Origin: Cephalotus follicularis
Taxonomy: Eukaryota > Streptophyta > Magnoliopsida > Oxalidales > Cephalotaceae
Direction of reading: 5' to 3'
Assembly (NCBI GenBank): GCA_001972305.1
Contig: BDDD01000351.1
Location: forward strand, 176,131 to 240,130
Length of the DNA: 64,000 nt
Shown one piece after another: positions 11,001 to 25,300 of this stretch (within the stretch, counting starts at the first letter, position 1; every line of letters starts with the position of its first letter). The notes beneath the pieces were generated by a model that was not told the origin of the DNA, did no database searches, and worked only from the letters and a program-made list of their open reading frames with translations. Both the position numbers and the translations under genes were made by a program.

Positions 11001-14000
11001 GCTAAAGCCCTTTTTGCATGCTTTGATCCTAGTGAGAGCCACAGCTCAGCCAGAGTAAGAGTAGCTGATGCTTTCAGAAGGTCCAAGTTAAATGACTGGC
11101 AAAATGAGAGGCTTGCTAATGCATATGGAAGGCCTAAAACAGCATTGCCAGATTTCTGATGACATAGAAAACGAGTTTACCCCACCAGCGGAATGATGGA
11201 TAAAGAAACCGAAAAGAAGAAAATGAAAAGCCACTGCAAAGCCTTATGGCCAACAGAGGTTCAAGAGATAATTTAAGGGAAATAAAAAAGTGAACTTCAG
11301 TGCAAGTAGTCATTATCAATGAATGAGTATCTAGAACCAAAAATAAAATAAAGATAAAGATAAATTTTGAAAAGACCACATGGATTTAATAAACCAATAC
11401 AAGCATCAAGTTTATAATTTCAGAGAAACTGAGTCAGTGACTCAGTAGGCCTCCATAAACAAACAGTGAGTTCACTCTACATGAAGCAGTTCTCAGGCAG
11501 GATTTACAATTTTAATTGTAACAAGACCTTGAAAATAGTAACCCTTATCACAATGATAGCCACCATAATTGCATTATTTATCTGAATAACCAAATGTCTG
11601 GCATATCAAACTGTTACATACTTCCATATGTGTGTGTGTGTGTATAACAACTGGTATACCTTGTGAATATCAGCAAGCAAAAGAAGAACTGTGGCATTCT
11701 CAACCTGTAGATTGAACTTGTAACACATGCAAAATAGGGAGTGTGCAACAGCAGCTGCCTGCAAAGGAATTTGTATCACAGTGTATGAAAGATAATAGAG
11801 CAACAGAAAGAAGCATGTTCTCAAATCCGTTAGGTTAGTAATATGATCGCTCTAGGCCATGACCTAAGGTAGCATTAATTTAAAAATAATGAGGATGGAT
11901 GTTAGATATTGTCTCAGATTAAGATAAGCAAGAAAAAAAATATTGAATGGATAAAAGAACATAAAATATTGGAAGACATGATCAACAATAATCCATCCCC
12001 CAATCTACTTTTAATTCACACTAGTGACGCATTACACCTAGGCACTTCAACTAAACAAAAAAAGTTGTCAAACAAGCAAAGGAAAAAACAAATTAAAGTG
12101 ACACCAAAGCACAAAGCCTAATGTCAACAATCAATAGTAAACAAAAATGCATTGGAATTGTAAGCTCCATGTCAAATCCAATAGATAGTAGATTAAAATA
12201 CAATTTTCAAGATTTACCTTCAAGTCTCTTAAATATATATTTTATGCCCAACTGGCTACGGTGCCCCTCCAGCAAGAACATTAGGAGAAGTTGTCACTAG
12301 ATGTCTTGCACTTTTTTGAAAGCGAGAAAAGATGGAGAAGATATTTTTAGGGTTTTTATTTATTTTATTTTATTTTATTAGCTTATCCTTGATGATAAAA
12401 GCCATGTGTAGTATATATGAAAATGAGTGTACAACATACAATTACAATAATAACCCTATACACTGTCAACCGTCTATACAATGTCTAATAAGTATTATAT
12501 ACACTAACTCTTTACACTCCCCCTCAAGTTAGTGCATGTATATCCCTCATGCCCAACTTGGGCATAATAGAATGAAAATCTGTACAATCAACCCCTTAAT
12601 AAATATATCGCTAACTGATATTTTGACTGCACAAATGGGGTACATATCAATTTTTGTTCTAGTTTCACTTTGATGAAATTTTTGTCGATTCCAATGTGTT
12701 TGGTTCTATCATGCTGGACTAGATTATGAGCTATACATATTGCTGCTTTATTGTCACAATATAGCTTCATGGATCTTTCATGTATTATATCTAGATCCTT
12801 GAGTAGTAATTTTAACCATAGTAGTTCACGAACGCCTGGAACCATGGCCCTGTAGTTGAATTCGACACTGGATCTAGCTACCACTGTCTGTTTCCTGATC
12901 CTCCAAGTAACTAGATTCCCTGTTAAGAGTGTATAGTAACCAAAAGTGGATCTCTTAGTGTCTTTACACCTTGCCCAATCCGCATCTATGAAGGCTTCCA
13001 TTTGTAGATGGCCATGACTTGAACAAAAGATTCCTTTTCTTGGATCAGATTTCAAGTATTTCAAAATCATAAAAACTTCTACCAGGTGAGGATGACATGG
13101 ATCATGCATAAACTGGCTGACCACACCTACTGCAAAAGCGATGTTTGGTGGAGTATATGATAGATTAACCTCCCCACAAGTTGTGGATACCTCTCTCTAT
13201 CAACTGAGTCACCAACTCCACCACATAGTTGATGATTGACCTCTATAAGAAAGTCAACAAGTCTACAACCCAACATACCGGCTTCACCCAATAGCTCAAG
13301 TACACATTTCCTTTGGAATATAAATATCTCGCTCCTTGATTTAGCTACTTCTATCCCAAGGAAATACTTCAATGGACACAAGTCATTAATCTCAAATTCT
13401 CTAGCCAAGTGAGATTTAAGTTTGGAACACCTCAACTTCATCATTTCCTATCGCAACTATGTCATCAACATAGACAATAAGAGTAGCAATCTTTTTTCCA
13501 TCGTTCTTGATAAACATACTGTGATCAACATTACTTTGCTTGTATCCAACTTTCAACATGGCTTTGAGAAATCGACCATAGAGACTATTTTAGCCTATAC
13601 AATGCCTTCTGTAATTTACATACTTTCCCATCTGTGAGATGTGATGGAAGCCTAGAGGAGTATCCATATAGACCTTCTCAAGATTGCCATGAAGAAATGC
13701 ATTTTTAACATCCAGCTGATGTAGACACCATCCAAGGTTTGCAACACAAGACAACAAGGTTCTGATAATATTAATCTTGGCTATAGGGGCAAAAGTCTCT
13801 TGATAATCAATTCCGTACGTTTGAGTGAAGTCCTTTGCAACCAACTGACCTTGTACCTTTCCACAGTTCCATCGGCTTTTAGTTTCACTGTGAATACCCA
13901 CTTGCATCATATTGCTTTCTTCCCGACTGGTAGAGTAACTAATTCCCATGTGCTATTCTTCTTTAGAGCTTTCACCTCCTCCATCATGGCTTGCTTCCAT

Positions 14001-17000
14001 TTAGAGTCAATAATGGCCGCTTTCCAACCCTGCGAAATAGACACAGGCGACAAGTTGGAAAGAAATGCACGATATGGAGGAGAAAGCTTTTCATAGAAAT
14101 TAGATGTTTAGTACAAACTCTAACTCCTTTCCTAAGGGAAATAGGAATATCAACATCATCAACAGTACCTAATGTTGGAGAAGGGTACCTGGAAGAAGAA
14201 ACTAGGTCATCCGGAGTCAACAATTGGCAAGGTGGTACTTGAGTGGACTTTTATATAAGAGTTTTTTCTCTTTGTACAAGTCTTCAAATCCTTCCTTATT
14301 TTCTTCCCCTGAGCACAAGTCTCTTTCTCTTTTGCCTCTCTCACATTCTCCCGCTCAACACAAGTCTCCTCCTCTTTCTCTTCCTTAACACTCTTCCTCT
14401 CAACACAAACAATCTCACTACCAACCCAATGACTCATCAAGCATCTCTTCTCCCACAATGTCTCTCTCCACCTGAAGGGATGGTTGAAAGTAGGATTAAT
14501 GCTCATGAAATGTAAGATCCATGGCAATAAAAAATTTATGGGGAGGATGATAACATTTATAGCTTTTATGAGAAGTGAAATAGCCAAGGAAAATACAATG
14601 AAAAGCTCGATTATCAAGTTTGTCACGAGAGAGACTTAATTATTAACAAAACACACACCACCAAAGATTTTTGGAGGGAGATAGGAAGTGAGTACTAGAT
14701 CGGGGAGAAGTGACACATGAGTCTTGAAATCAAGCACTAGAAGGAGTCCTATTAATGAGGTATGTAACAGTGAGAACGACATCAGCCCAAAAGGATTTTG
14801 GAACACTCATAGAGAACATTATAGATCAAGTAACATTGAGAAGATGCCTGTTTTATTTCTCCGAAATACCATTCTGTTCAGGAGTATGGACACATGAGTT
14901 TGGGAAACTATACTATGCTCATCAAGATAAGTGCGAAAGTTTCCATCTATATTCAATTCCATTATCACTCCGAAGTACCTCAAATTGAGTGTGGAATTGA
15001 GTGCGTATCATAGCTTGGTAGGACGTAAAACATGTAAAGGCCTTATTCTTCGAATGAAGAAGATAGACACAAGTGTGACAGGTACAATTATCTATAAAAG
15101 AAACAAAGTACTAAAAACCATCACGAGAAACAATTCTAAAAGTCCACAAATTAGAGTGAAAAATGGAAAAGAACATCACTTTTATTAGGGCTTTAAGTAT
15201 ATAACAAGCTTGAGTTTGTTTTGCTAACTCACACACATCACAAATAAACAACTCATGTTTACAATCCTTAGCCAAAGCAGGAAATAAAACAGATAAAACC
15301 CTTAGAGAGGGGTGACCCAACTTAAAGGGGAGTGCTGGACATACTGTAGATTATTGGTATGATCTTCATCTGGAGTTGCGGAGTTTGCATGCCTCACTTG
15401 ATACTGGTAGTCACTCAGCTCTTGATTCTTCATCTACTGAATTTGTTGGACAAGGTATGATGACATTGACCTTGACTCATGCTGACTATGATGAGATGGT
15501 CCGATCTCGACACGCTAGTGGTCTTTCTGGTTCTGTAGCTACTTTGGCACAGCATGGTCAGTCTGAGTCCACATATTTGTTATCTAGTACTTCTCAACCT
15601 TGGGTTATAGATTCCGGTTGTACAAACCACATGACAGGTGATAAAAATATTCTTTCTAATACAACCCCTAGCCCATTCGCCACTGTCACCTTGGCTGATG
15701 GTTCCAAGTCCAAAGTGGCTAGTACGGGTTCTGCAATCTTGAGTCCTTCTATCTCCTTATCCCCCCTTCATCATATTCCAAACTTTCCTTACAGTTTGCT
15801 GTCAGTCGTCTAACTCGTGATCTTGATTATATTGTTTGGTTTTCTGCCACTTTTTGTGTTTTTCAGGATCGGAGGACTGGACGCCGGATCGATGGTGGGC
15901 TTGAGTCTGGTGGACATTATTTTTTGGATCATGATACTATGGCTACTGCAGCTACTGTTCACAAGAAAGATGATGCCTACAAACTACATTGCCGTCTTGG
16001 TCCTCCATCAGCAGATATACTTCGTCAATTTACTTCTTTATCGTTGTCGAGTCTTCAGTTTAATTGTGACACATGTCTGTTAGGTAAACATCATCGTGTG
16101 TCTTTTCCTCGGGATGTGAGGCGTGTTTCTCAACTATTTGAGTTAGTCCACTCAGATGTTTGGGGTCATTGTCATAAGTCTTCTTTTGGTGTTAAGTATT
16201 TTGTTACTTTTATTGACGACTATAGTCATACAAATAGGTTATATTTAATAAAAGATCGTACTGAAGTTTTTCAATCATTCTGTACCTTTTATACTGAAAT
16301 TCTTAATCAACATAGTGTAGCTGTTAAATGTCTGCGTACTGATAATGCATGAGAATATTTCTCTACTTCTCAGTTTATCCCTTTTCTTGAGTCCCGTGGC
16401 ATACTTCACCAGAGTTCTTGCGCTTATACTTCTCATCAAAATGGGGTAACTGAACGCAAGAATCGTCATTTATTGGATGTTGCCCGTTGTTTGCTTCTTC
16501 ACACAAATATGCCTAAATCTTTTTGGGGATATGCACTTCTGACTTCCTGTTACATTATAAATCGTCTTCCATCATCTGTATTGAATGGAGCTATTCCTTA
16601 TACTATTCTTCACCCGGATCGACCTCTTTGGTCTATTCGACCTCGGGTATTTGGGTGCGTTTATTTTGTTCATTTATTGACGCCTGGTGTTGAAAAATTA
16701 TCTCCTAAAGCTGAAAAATGTATTTTTGTGGGTTATTCAAAATCTCAAAAGGGATATGTTTGTTATAGTCCAAATCGACGTAGTGTAAATGTATCTGATG
16801 ATGTGACATTTTATGAGGATCAAGCGTATTATAACAGAGATCCACAACCAAAATCTTCTACTTTGGGCTTCCTCTATCCATTGTTCCTCAGTCAGAGCCA
16901 AAACCTATACAGGTGTATACTCGTAGACACCAATCTGTTACACAATCAATTGATCCTCCGTAGCAATATGACCCACCACCACTGGCGTCTGTCTCTGATC

Positions 17001-20000
17001 CACCTAATTCTGAGTTACCCATTATTGATCCACCCGAGTTTGGGTCGCTAGTTGCTCATCGTACACGTTCTAAAAAGGGAACCCGATATCCTTTATCACA
17101 CTTTGTGTCTTACACTAACCTCTCACCTGATATGTCTGCTTTTGTATCATCTGTTTCATCTGTGTCTGTGTCTAGTAGTGTGCAGGAAACTTTGGTTCAT
17201 CCAGGTTGGACTCGTGCCATGGAGGATGAAATGACTGCATTACGTGCTAATAACACTTGGGATCTTGTATCTTTACCAACTGGCAAGCAATTGGTTGGGT
17301 GTCGTTGAGTCTTTATGGTTAAATATCATCTCGATGGTAAAATAGAAAGGTTGAAGGCTCGTCTAGTGGCCAAAGGATATACTCAAACCTATGGCGTTGA
17401 TTATGATGAGACGTTCTCTCTGATAGCCAAGATTCCTTTTGTTCATATTTTTGTATCCTTGGCAGCTCGTTTTCATTGGCATATACGTCAATTGGACGTG
17501 AAGAATGCCTTCCTTCATGGTGATCTTCATGAAGAAGTATATATGGAGCAACCAGCAACCACCTGGGTTTGTTGCTCAGGGAGAGAAAGTTTGCAGGTTA
17601 CGGAAGGCTTTATATGGTCTGAAACAATCTCCTCGTGCTTGGTTTGGGAGATTTAGTGATGTTGTGCTTAAGTTTGGCATGAAACAGTGCAGTGTTGATC
17701 ACTTAGTTTTCAGTATGTCCTCCTCAGATGGATGTATTATTCTCTTGGTTTACGTGGATGATATTATTGTTACTGGAAGTGATGTTAGAGGCATACAACG
17801 ACTCAAGCAGTTTTTGCAAAGTGAGTTTAGTACTAAAGATTTGGGTCGCTTGCGTTATTTTCTGGGTATTGAGGTGACGTATTCTGATGTTGGTATCGCT
17901 CTTTCACAGAGAAAGTGATAGTAAGCCTGTTGATACGCCTATGGATCCCCGTGTGAAACTCGATAATGAACAAGGTGATCTTCTATATGATCCTGAAAAA
18001 TATCAACGATTAGTTGGCAAGTTGAATTATCTCACTATTACTCATCCAAATATTTCTTTTGCTGTTAGTGTGGTTAGCCAGTTCATGAGTGCTCCTTGTA
18101 CCCTTCATTAGCATGCAGTTCTACAAATCGTTAGGTATTTAAAAAGAGCTCCAAATCAAGGTTTAGTATTCTAAGATCGAGGGCATCTTCATATATCTGG
18201 ATACTCTGATCCAGATGCATCGGAGGTTGTAGGATACTAAGATGCAGATTGGGCAGGATGTCCTATTGATCGTCGTTTCACTTCAGGTTATTGTGTCTTT
18301 CTTGGAGGAAATCTTGTGTCATGGAAGAGCAAGAAGCAACCCATAGTTTCCTGCTCTAGTGCTGAAGCAGAATATCGAGCGATTGTTAATGTCTCAGGAG
18401 AACTACAATGGATCCGAATGTTGTTGGCTGAAATTGGATGGCCAATGCAAAGATCGTCAATCCTTCATTGTGATAACCAGTCAGCTATGTATATTGCCAA
18501 TAATCCTGTCTTTCATAAACGAACAAAGCATATTGAAGTGGATTGTCATTTTGTTCGTGAGAAAGTGAAGTGTGAAGATATTCAGCTAGTTCATACACGG
18601 TCTGAAGAACAGTTAATTGATATTTTTACTAAGCCTCTTCGTAGCGCTCGTATTCATATATTTGTAATAAGTTAGGTTTGTTTGATATGTATGCCCCAAC
18701 TTAAAGGGGAGTGTTATTTATAATTATTTATTTTAAGTTACAAGTTTGGGCCTAATATTAGGTTAAGCCCATATTACTGTGAATGCCTAACACTAGCCTA
18801 TATAAATAGTGGAATTATCTCAATACAATGTAGAAGAGATTATTATCTAATTTCATATATCTATCACTTTTTACAAATTTTAGTAATATTAACAATCATA
18901 TAATCATTGTTTTACTATCATCATTTGTGATGACCATTATACCACTAATATTAGAGTCAATTTTTAAAAATTGGCCATATCATTGTTTTAGTGTATCTTA
19001 TGATGTTCATTTTCATTTCAATTGTAGAAAACATTTTATAGTTTTACAAATTTCTATGATATAATGTGCCTTTTGTATGCAGAGGAATTTTAGTGTTGTT
19101 TCCGTGCTATTATTCGAGTTTGTGCTTTATGGTTTGGTTCAAATAATGTTGTGCTTCTTATTACAATGAGTAATATTATTAACCATAAGTGATTGACATC
19201 ACAAGTGAATAGTCAAAATATCATCGGCAATTGTTTTATTAAAAGTCTAAACATCATTAATGGTGTTTAAAAAAACATCAATGATATTTTAACAACTCAC
19301 TTGTTATGCACATGTGATGCCACCTCTCTCGTGGTTAATAGCATAACTCTATCACAATAGATGCGATTGTGTACCCGTGTCCATTATTCAACAAAATTTA
19401 TCATCAACCTAAATATAAATATAAACAAATAAAATAAATCTCAACTACATGATAAACTTATATACCAAATAACCAATCATTTGGATGCGAATATTGGCAG
19501 ATATATTCTTCTATGCATAGCTACCCTGGAAGGCTACCAAACTTGAGCCATAGGCATCCCTCTGACAGTCGATGGGCAAAAAAATTGCATTCTTTCTAAC
19601 TTAGCACAAGGATGGGATGCCACTACTTTTTGACCTCCCAAGTACTCATTGTCTTGCTTGAAGTTAGAATCAACACATAGGAGGGCCTGTCTGCATTGAT
19701 ACTCCAGACGCATAGAAAGACTAGCATTGGAATAAGCCCAAAATAGAGAGCCTTGGCTCTCGTTCTCGCTCTTAGCCCCTCTCGTCTTCCATTCCGCTGA
19801 GCCTCCCCTTTAAAGTCAGGGTAAGCTCATGCCAAGATGGACCTGATGAGAGCAATTTCCCTTGTCCTCATTCATGTCTTTCATAGTAGAGTGAATCTGG
19901 AAGAACGCGAGCTAGGGCTTGGCCTTTGTTCAACTTCTTTCTTCGATGCTAGATTTGACCTCATCTTAGAGCATCTTTGAAAAAAGAGCCCAAGCATTAC

Positions 20001-21410
20001 TTTCAAAGAAGAACCTGGGCAAACCAATTGGAAGAATAGCACATCCAGGATCATAGCAAAGATTGCATCCGAGCTTGCCCTTTTGAACCCTCTTATTTTT
20101 AGTCAATTCTTTTTCTTATCTTATTCCCTATCTCGGACTTTGAGAAGGGCTATTGGAACTACTCTCAGCTCAGTCCTAACCTAAGCATCTCTCTATGTCG
20201 GTCTAAATTCCCATCTAAAGTAGTCCCTAGATTGATGCAACCTCGGATTTGGCTTACGATGTATTTGGAAGTCAACTCAAAAAACCCAATTACGAACAAA
20301 AAATCATCATAATTGGATTTTTGGACTTGAACGGTTGGTTATTCGTCAGCAAATAGAACCGTTCAACTTAAAAACATGATAAATTTTGTTGAATAATGCA
20401 CACTGGTATACAATCGAATCTATTGTAATAAGAAGTACAACAATATTTGAACCAAACGATAAAGCACAAACACAAGTAATAGCACAGTAACAACACTAAA
20501 ATTCCTTTGCATACAAAAGGCAAATTATATCATAACAAATTATAGAACCATATAATGTTTTCCACAATTGAAATGAAAATGAACATCATAAGATATACTA
20601 AAACAACGATATGGCCAGTTTTAAAAAATTGAATTTAATATTAGCGGTATAATGGTCATCACAAATGATGATATTAAAACAATGATTATATGATTAGTAA
20701 TATTACCAAAATTTATGCAAAAGTGATAGATATCTAATCTACAAATCATATATGAAATGATAGATCTCTAATCTATAAATTATAGTAAATGCATTTTTGT
20801 ATTTCTGGTAGTAGCTTTTTTTTATTTTTTTATTTTTTGGGTGGGTGGGAGGGTGGGGAGGGGAGGGGACCCATCCAATGGAGGAACGGGAGATTAAGTC
20901 CCTTGGAGGTGTGGGGCTTTGAACCTTGGTCTACGCCAAGGAAAACCACACCCTTAACCATTAGGATAGAGGTGCTTCCACAGTTTTATCCCTTTACTAG
21001 AAAAGAGAATAAAAAAAAAGAGATTGAAAGACAGACATTTATAATTTATTGTTGTTTTCTCCATTTTGTATTTTATTATTATTTTTGTTTATTGTTATTA
21101 TTAGGAGTCCCTATGTTTATTTTTGTTTGTCATCTTCAATGCTAATATTCTTCCCTGCTTCCTTGGATGTGTGATTAATGAAGCGTTGAATTTATGTTGA
21201 TTAATGTTTAATTTTTCCAAAGGAGGAGAAACATACTACGGTAGCAGTGGGTATTTATTGACCACTTTCGATTTTTTTATTTTTTCATAAGTTCTTTAAT
21301 ATGATATTTGTATATTTAGAAGTGCATGGCCTTTTTTGGGTCTGTAGATTTGAATATATTACCTCTGTTATGGATTTTTTTCACAATCTTCAACAAAGGG
21401 AGAAACAAAC

Positions 21411-21443
<33 letters not shown>

Positions 21444-22333
21444 TTGTGTGTGTGTGTGTCTAATGTCAACGGGTTTAATTATAAAATAATGGATCATTGG
21501 ATAGTAAAGAGGTGTTTTACCCAATTGTTACACCTGGATACACACAGACGCAAGTGTACACATAAAAAAGAAGGGGTAAAATTGTCTAAACACTATGAAC
21601 AGTATGCTATTTTGTCGTTGCTTGCACTTGACCTTTCGTATATATAAAAAAAATGTGTATATTTATTGCTTACAAGAGACGTAACATAAATGTTTATTCA
21701 TTACTATAACCACATGGTGTGTAATCTAACAACCTATAGCTTTTTTTATCTTTTTAAGGTTAAAAACCAAGACAGACAGAATTTATTACTAACATCAACG
21801 GTACAGCAGCAATAAATCAAGAAGTTGAAGTTGCAAAATGAAAAGAAACTCTGCCTTACAGTAGCTAGTATGAAGACAGAGTTGGGCACACAGAAAATAT
21901 CAAACCTGGCTGAACTGGTTTGCTGCAAGCAAAGTACGAGCATGGCGAAGGCTTGCTTCTGTCTTTAGCTCCATGTCCACACCAACAACTGGTGATGCTA
22001 AAACTCCTAGCTCATCACATACTTGTTGGGCTAACCTCAAATGCCCTCTAGTAACAATAAAATTAAGCTCAATAAAAAAATTCAAAATAAATGTCGGTAA
22101 GTCATGCAAAAGTAATGGTAAGAAATTTTACCGATGCAAAGCACATTCGTGGAGCAACTGCAATTTAAGTAGCAATATTCGAGATTTTGAGACGGATAAA
22201 AACTTCTCTTCTGCTATTTTAAGTGCGGCAAATGCCTCTAGAAGTCATATAAAAAATTATTTTAAATACATATATTTTCTTCATTAACACTATGCAAGCA
22301 TGCTCATAAAACTATATTAACATGCAAGCATGC

Positions 22334-22382
<49 letters not shown>

Positions 22383-25300
22383 ATCACAAATGCCCAAACT
22401 AAATAAAAATACAGACAACTTTAACATACAAAGAAAAACAAAGACTTATAATGGATCAGGATCAAATACATCGTTTGTGATGGACTGGGATCCATTACAG
22501 CATTTTTTATTCAAAAAAAAGATCAAGAGATAGCTAAACAAAAAACTAGTTGTAGTAAATAGAACAGTACTAGCAAATATTAATGATTAAAAATCAACTC
22601 TGAAACATTCAACTTAAGTCATCTCAACTAATCAAATCCCAAACTAGTTGGAATTGCCTGCATAGATTATTTTCTCCATTTGACTGTGTGTAAAAGCAAC
22701 CCAAATAGTAATTTTCTAGGCCCGCCATCTGGTGAATCTTTATATCTTATTCTTTATGGGTTGAGAATTTTTAAAGCAAGAATTTCTTGACACAGACGAA
22801 TGTGAGAAACCCATGACTTTTGGGTTGCGATAGTTTTAGCTTTTCGTTCCGTTTTGTTTACCTGTTGCATATAGCAAGTGAACATGGGCTGAGTCCGTGT
22901 CCCCTAAGCATTTTTCTTTAATAAGTTTACTACCTATCTAAAAGTATTTATTATTAAAGCCAAATCCATAACAGATGTTTTTATTTAGTGATTGCAGGTA
23001 CTATAAAACATCAGCAGTTACATAGAATAATAAAACTAAAAAGAAGATAGCAAAACCGAAACTTGACATTGACATCTGCATTCAAAAGCGGAAAAAGTAT
23101 CTCCCCTATTGCTAAAAATATATTTGAAGAGAAATAAATACATAAATAAATAAATAAGAGGCCACTAATAAGTCATTTAAAGCATCTAAGCAGACCTTTG
23201 TATCCTTTAAATACTGCTAGATGTTGGATGAGCTTCACATGCACTAATGCTGCATCAGATGAACTGGTAGCATCCAAGAAAAAGTAAACCTCAAGTCACA
23301 GGGATTAATTGGATATAGGATATAAAAGTCACCTTGAAGCATCACCAAAGCAAGTTGCATAAACCAGTGCATTTATCCTAGCAAGAGGGGCACTGTTGAC
23401 GAGGAAAAGAAAAGGAAGAAAAAGCAAATCAAACAAGAACATTCAAAACAAGCAGTTATTGAAATTTCACAAAACAATAATTAACTCTCAAGTTTGGTCA
23501 GCATATTTTGATGAAGGCTAATTTGAATAGGAAAGTGCAAACAATAACAATAAAATGATGGAGTAGGTAGATTAGCACAATAAAAAAAATAAAAATAAAG
23601 AACCACAGGTAAAATTATATGGTCCTCATTGAAGATCACCTGCCGTATGTTTCCCACACAGTGGCACGGAGCAAGTATGAAGAACCAATTAATTGTAAAA
23701 CAGATCCAGGGATTGAACATGGTTGTGCACAGAACTGGAAAGCGTTAGAATTGTTTCCAGATCCATTTTCTGGAGACAAGACTAGTGATCCCATTGCCTT
23801 TTGCAAATTCTTTAGCCATGAAGTACAAAAAGCACCATCACTTGTCGTTGTAGAGTTTTCGGAACCAAATTCACTAATTAAATGAGAACTTAATCGCAGT
23901 TCCTGCATCAGTTGTGTATTTAAATGAAAGCACTAGCAGAAACAAATATTAATTTAACCATCTGAGATGGGCACAAGGTGTATCTAGTATTCAAAGAAAC
24001 CACATTACCTTGCAAACATTAACTGGGGATGTTTTAAGCTTAACAGAAACTTTGGGACCAAAAGACAGCAGAGGCCTTTGTACATGCTGCACATGATAAT
24101 ACATCGATTGCAATTTACTTATAAAAATAATTTGAAGGGCACCAACATACAAAATCCTCTCTATTTCATATGCACATGAAAACTAGGTGTATGTTCATGT
24201 GTCTATTTTCATGTGTAATTTCATGGGGATGCATGCTCACACGTGCACATGAAATCCTCTCTATTTCACATGCATGCCTAAATTAGCTTATTTTCGATTG
24301 GGGCCACAAATGCACAGTGCTCTGTTAATACGGCCTTATATAAACAAAATAATGCACTTAATGTACATAGGAATATCCCCAGAATGTAATTAGCTTATAT
24401 TCGATTGGGGCCACAAACGCACAGTGCTCTGTTAACACGCCCTTAAATAAACAAAATAATACACTTAATGTGCAAAGGAATATCCCCAGAATGTAATGAT
24501 TTACATTCTCACCGTCAAATCAAATTTAGCCATTGAAAGATGATTGGATGCCATCAACCGTTTTAGCTTCAAACTTTCAGCTCTCTTCAGAGACCTCCGC
24601 AAGAGAACAAACAATTGTTGCTGGGCAGACAATGAAGTGCCTACACTGGTCATAGGTGAGTTTGACGATCCAAGTGGTCCGATTGCACTTGAGATACCGA
24701 TGTCAGATAACAAGTTGCAGATAGCTGCTAAAGTGTATGCAAGGCAAGTATCATTACTGTACTGCAAAAAATATAAACCATCAGGCCTCACTACTCAACA
24801 AATAATTTGAAAAGACGTAGGTTATAAGGAGGCCTCTTTACAAGATAACTTGTGCACCATCCTCACGAGAGACTCATAAAAATCAAAATAAAGGTCAGAA
24901 CAGGAATCCAGCAAAGGCAGGGAATATATGTGAGGAAAAGTTGTTTAATTGAGTAACTTCCAACAGACTATTGTACAATACATGGATGACCATGATTGCA
25001 CTCAATATTTTGCTCCAATTTAATATAGCAATTGATAAGGCAAGCTAACTGGGATTCTTTTCATCAACAAAACTTTGATGCATTAATATGTAACTTGACT
25101 ATTCAGATAAAGATTTCTTCATGGAGAATCCTTCATGTGTGCTACATCTCATGCTCAATGCATGATGGTTACAGGTTGCGCCTTCATTTCTATGCTGGGA
25201 GATATTGAAAGCAAGAAATTGCTTTCTTTCCAAGGGAGTTAAACCTGCAGCTATTAGGGTTATTGAAAACGTGAAAAGTTCAACCTTTCAGTTGTCACTG

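Larger units (their letters stand above)
18860..20730. repeat. Large imperfect inverted repeat (foldback), about 1.9 kb
   Basis: Left arm about 18860-19410, right arm about 20375-20725 on the opposite strand. Matching segments include TAATCATTGTTTTACTATCA near 18902 with its complement near 20680, and TTATTCAACAAAATTTATCA near 19384 with its complement near 20380. Arms are about 350 bp once a 182-bp MITE in the left arm is removed. The core (19420-20370) has no coding region and differs in composition. It could be a foldback transposon or an inverted duplication. The outer end overlaps the 3' end of a Copia LTR. Confidence 0.75.
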
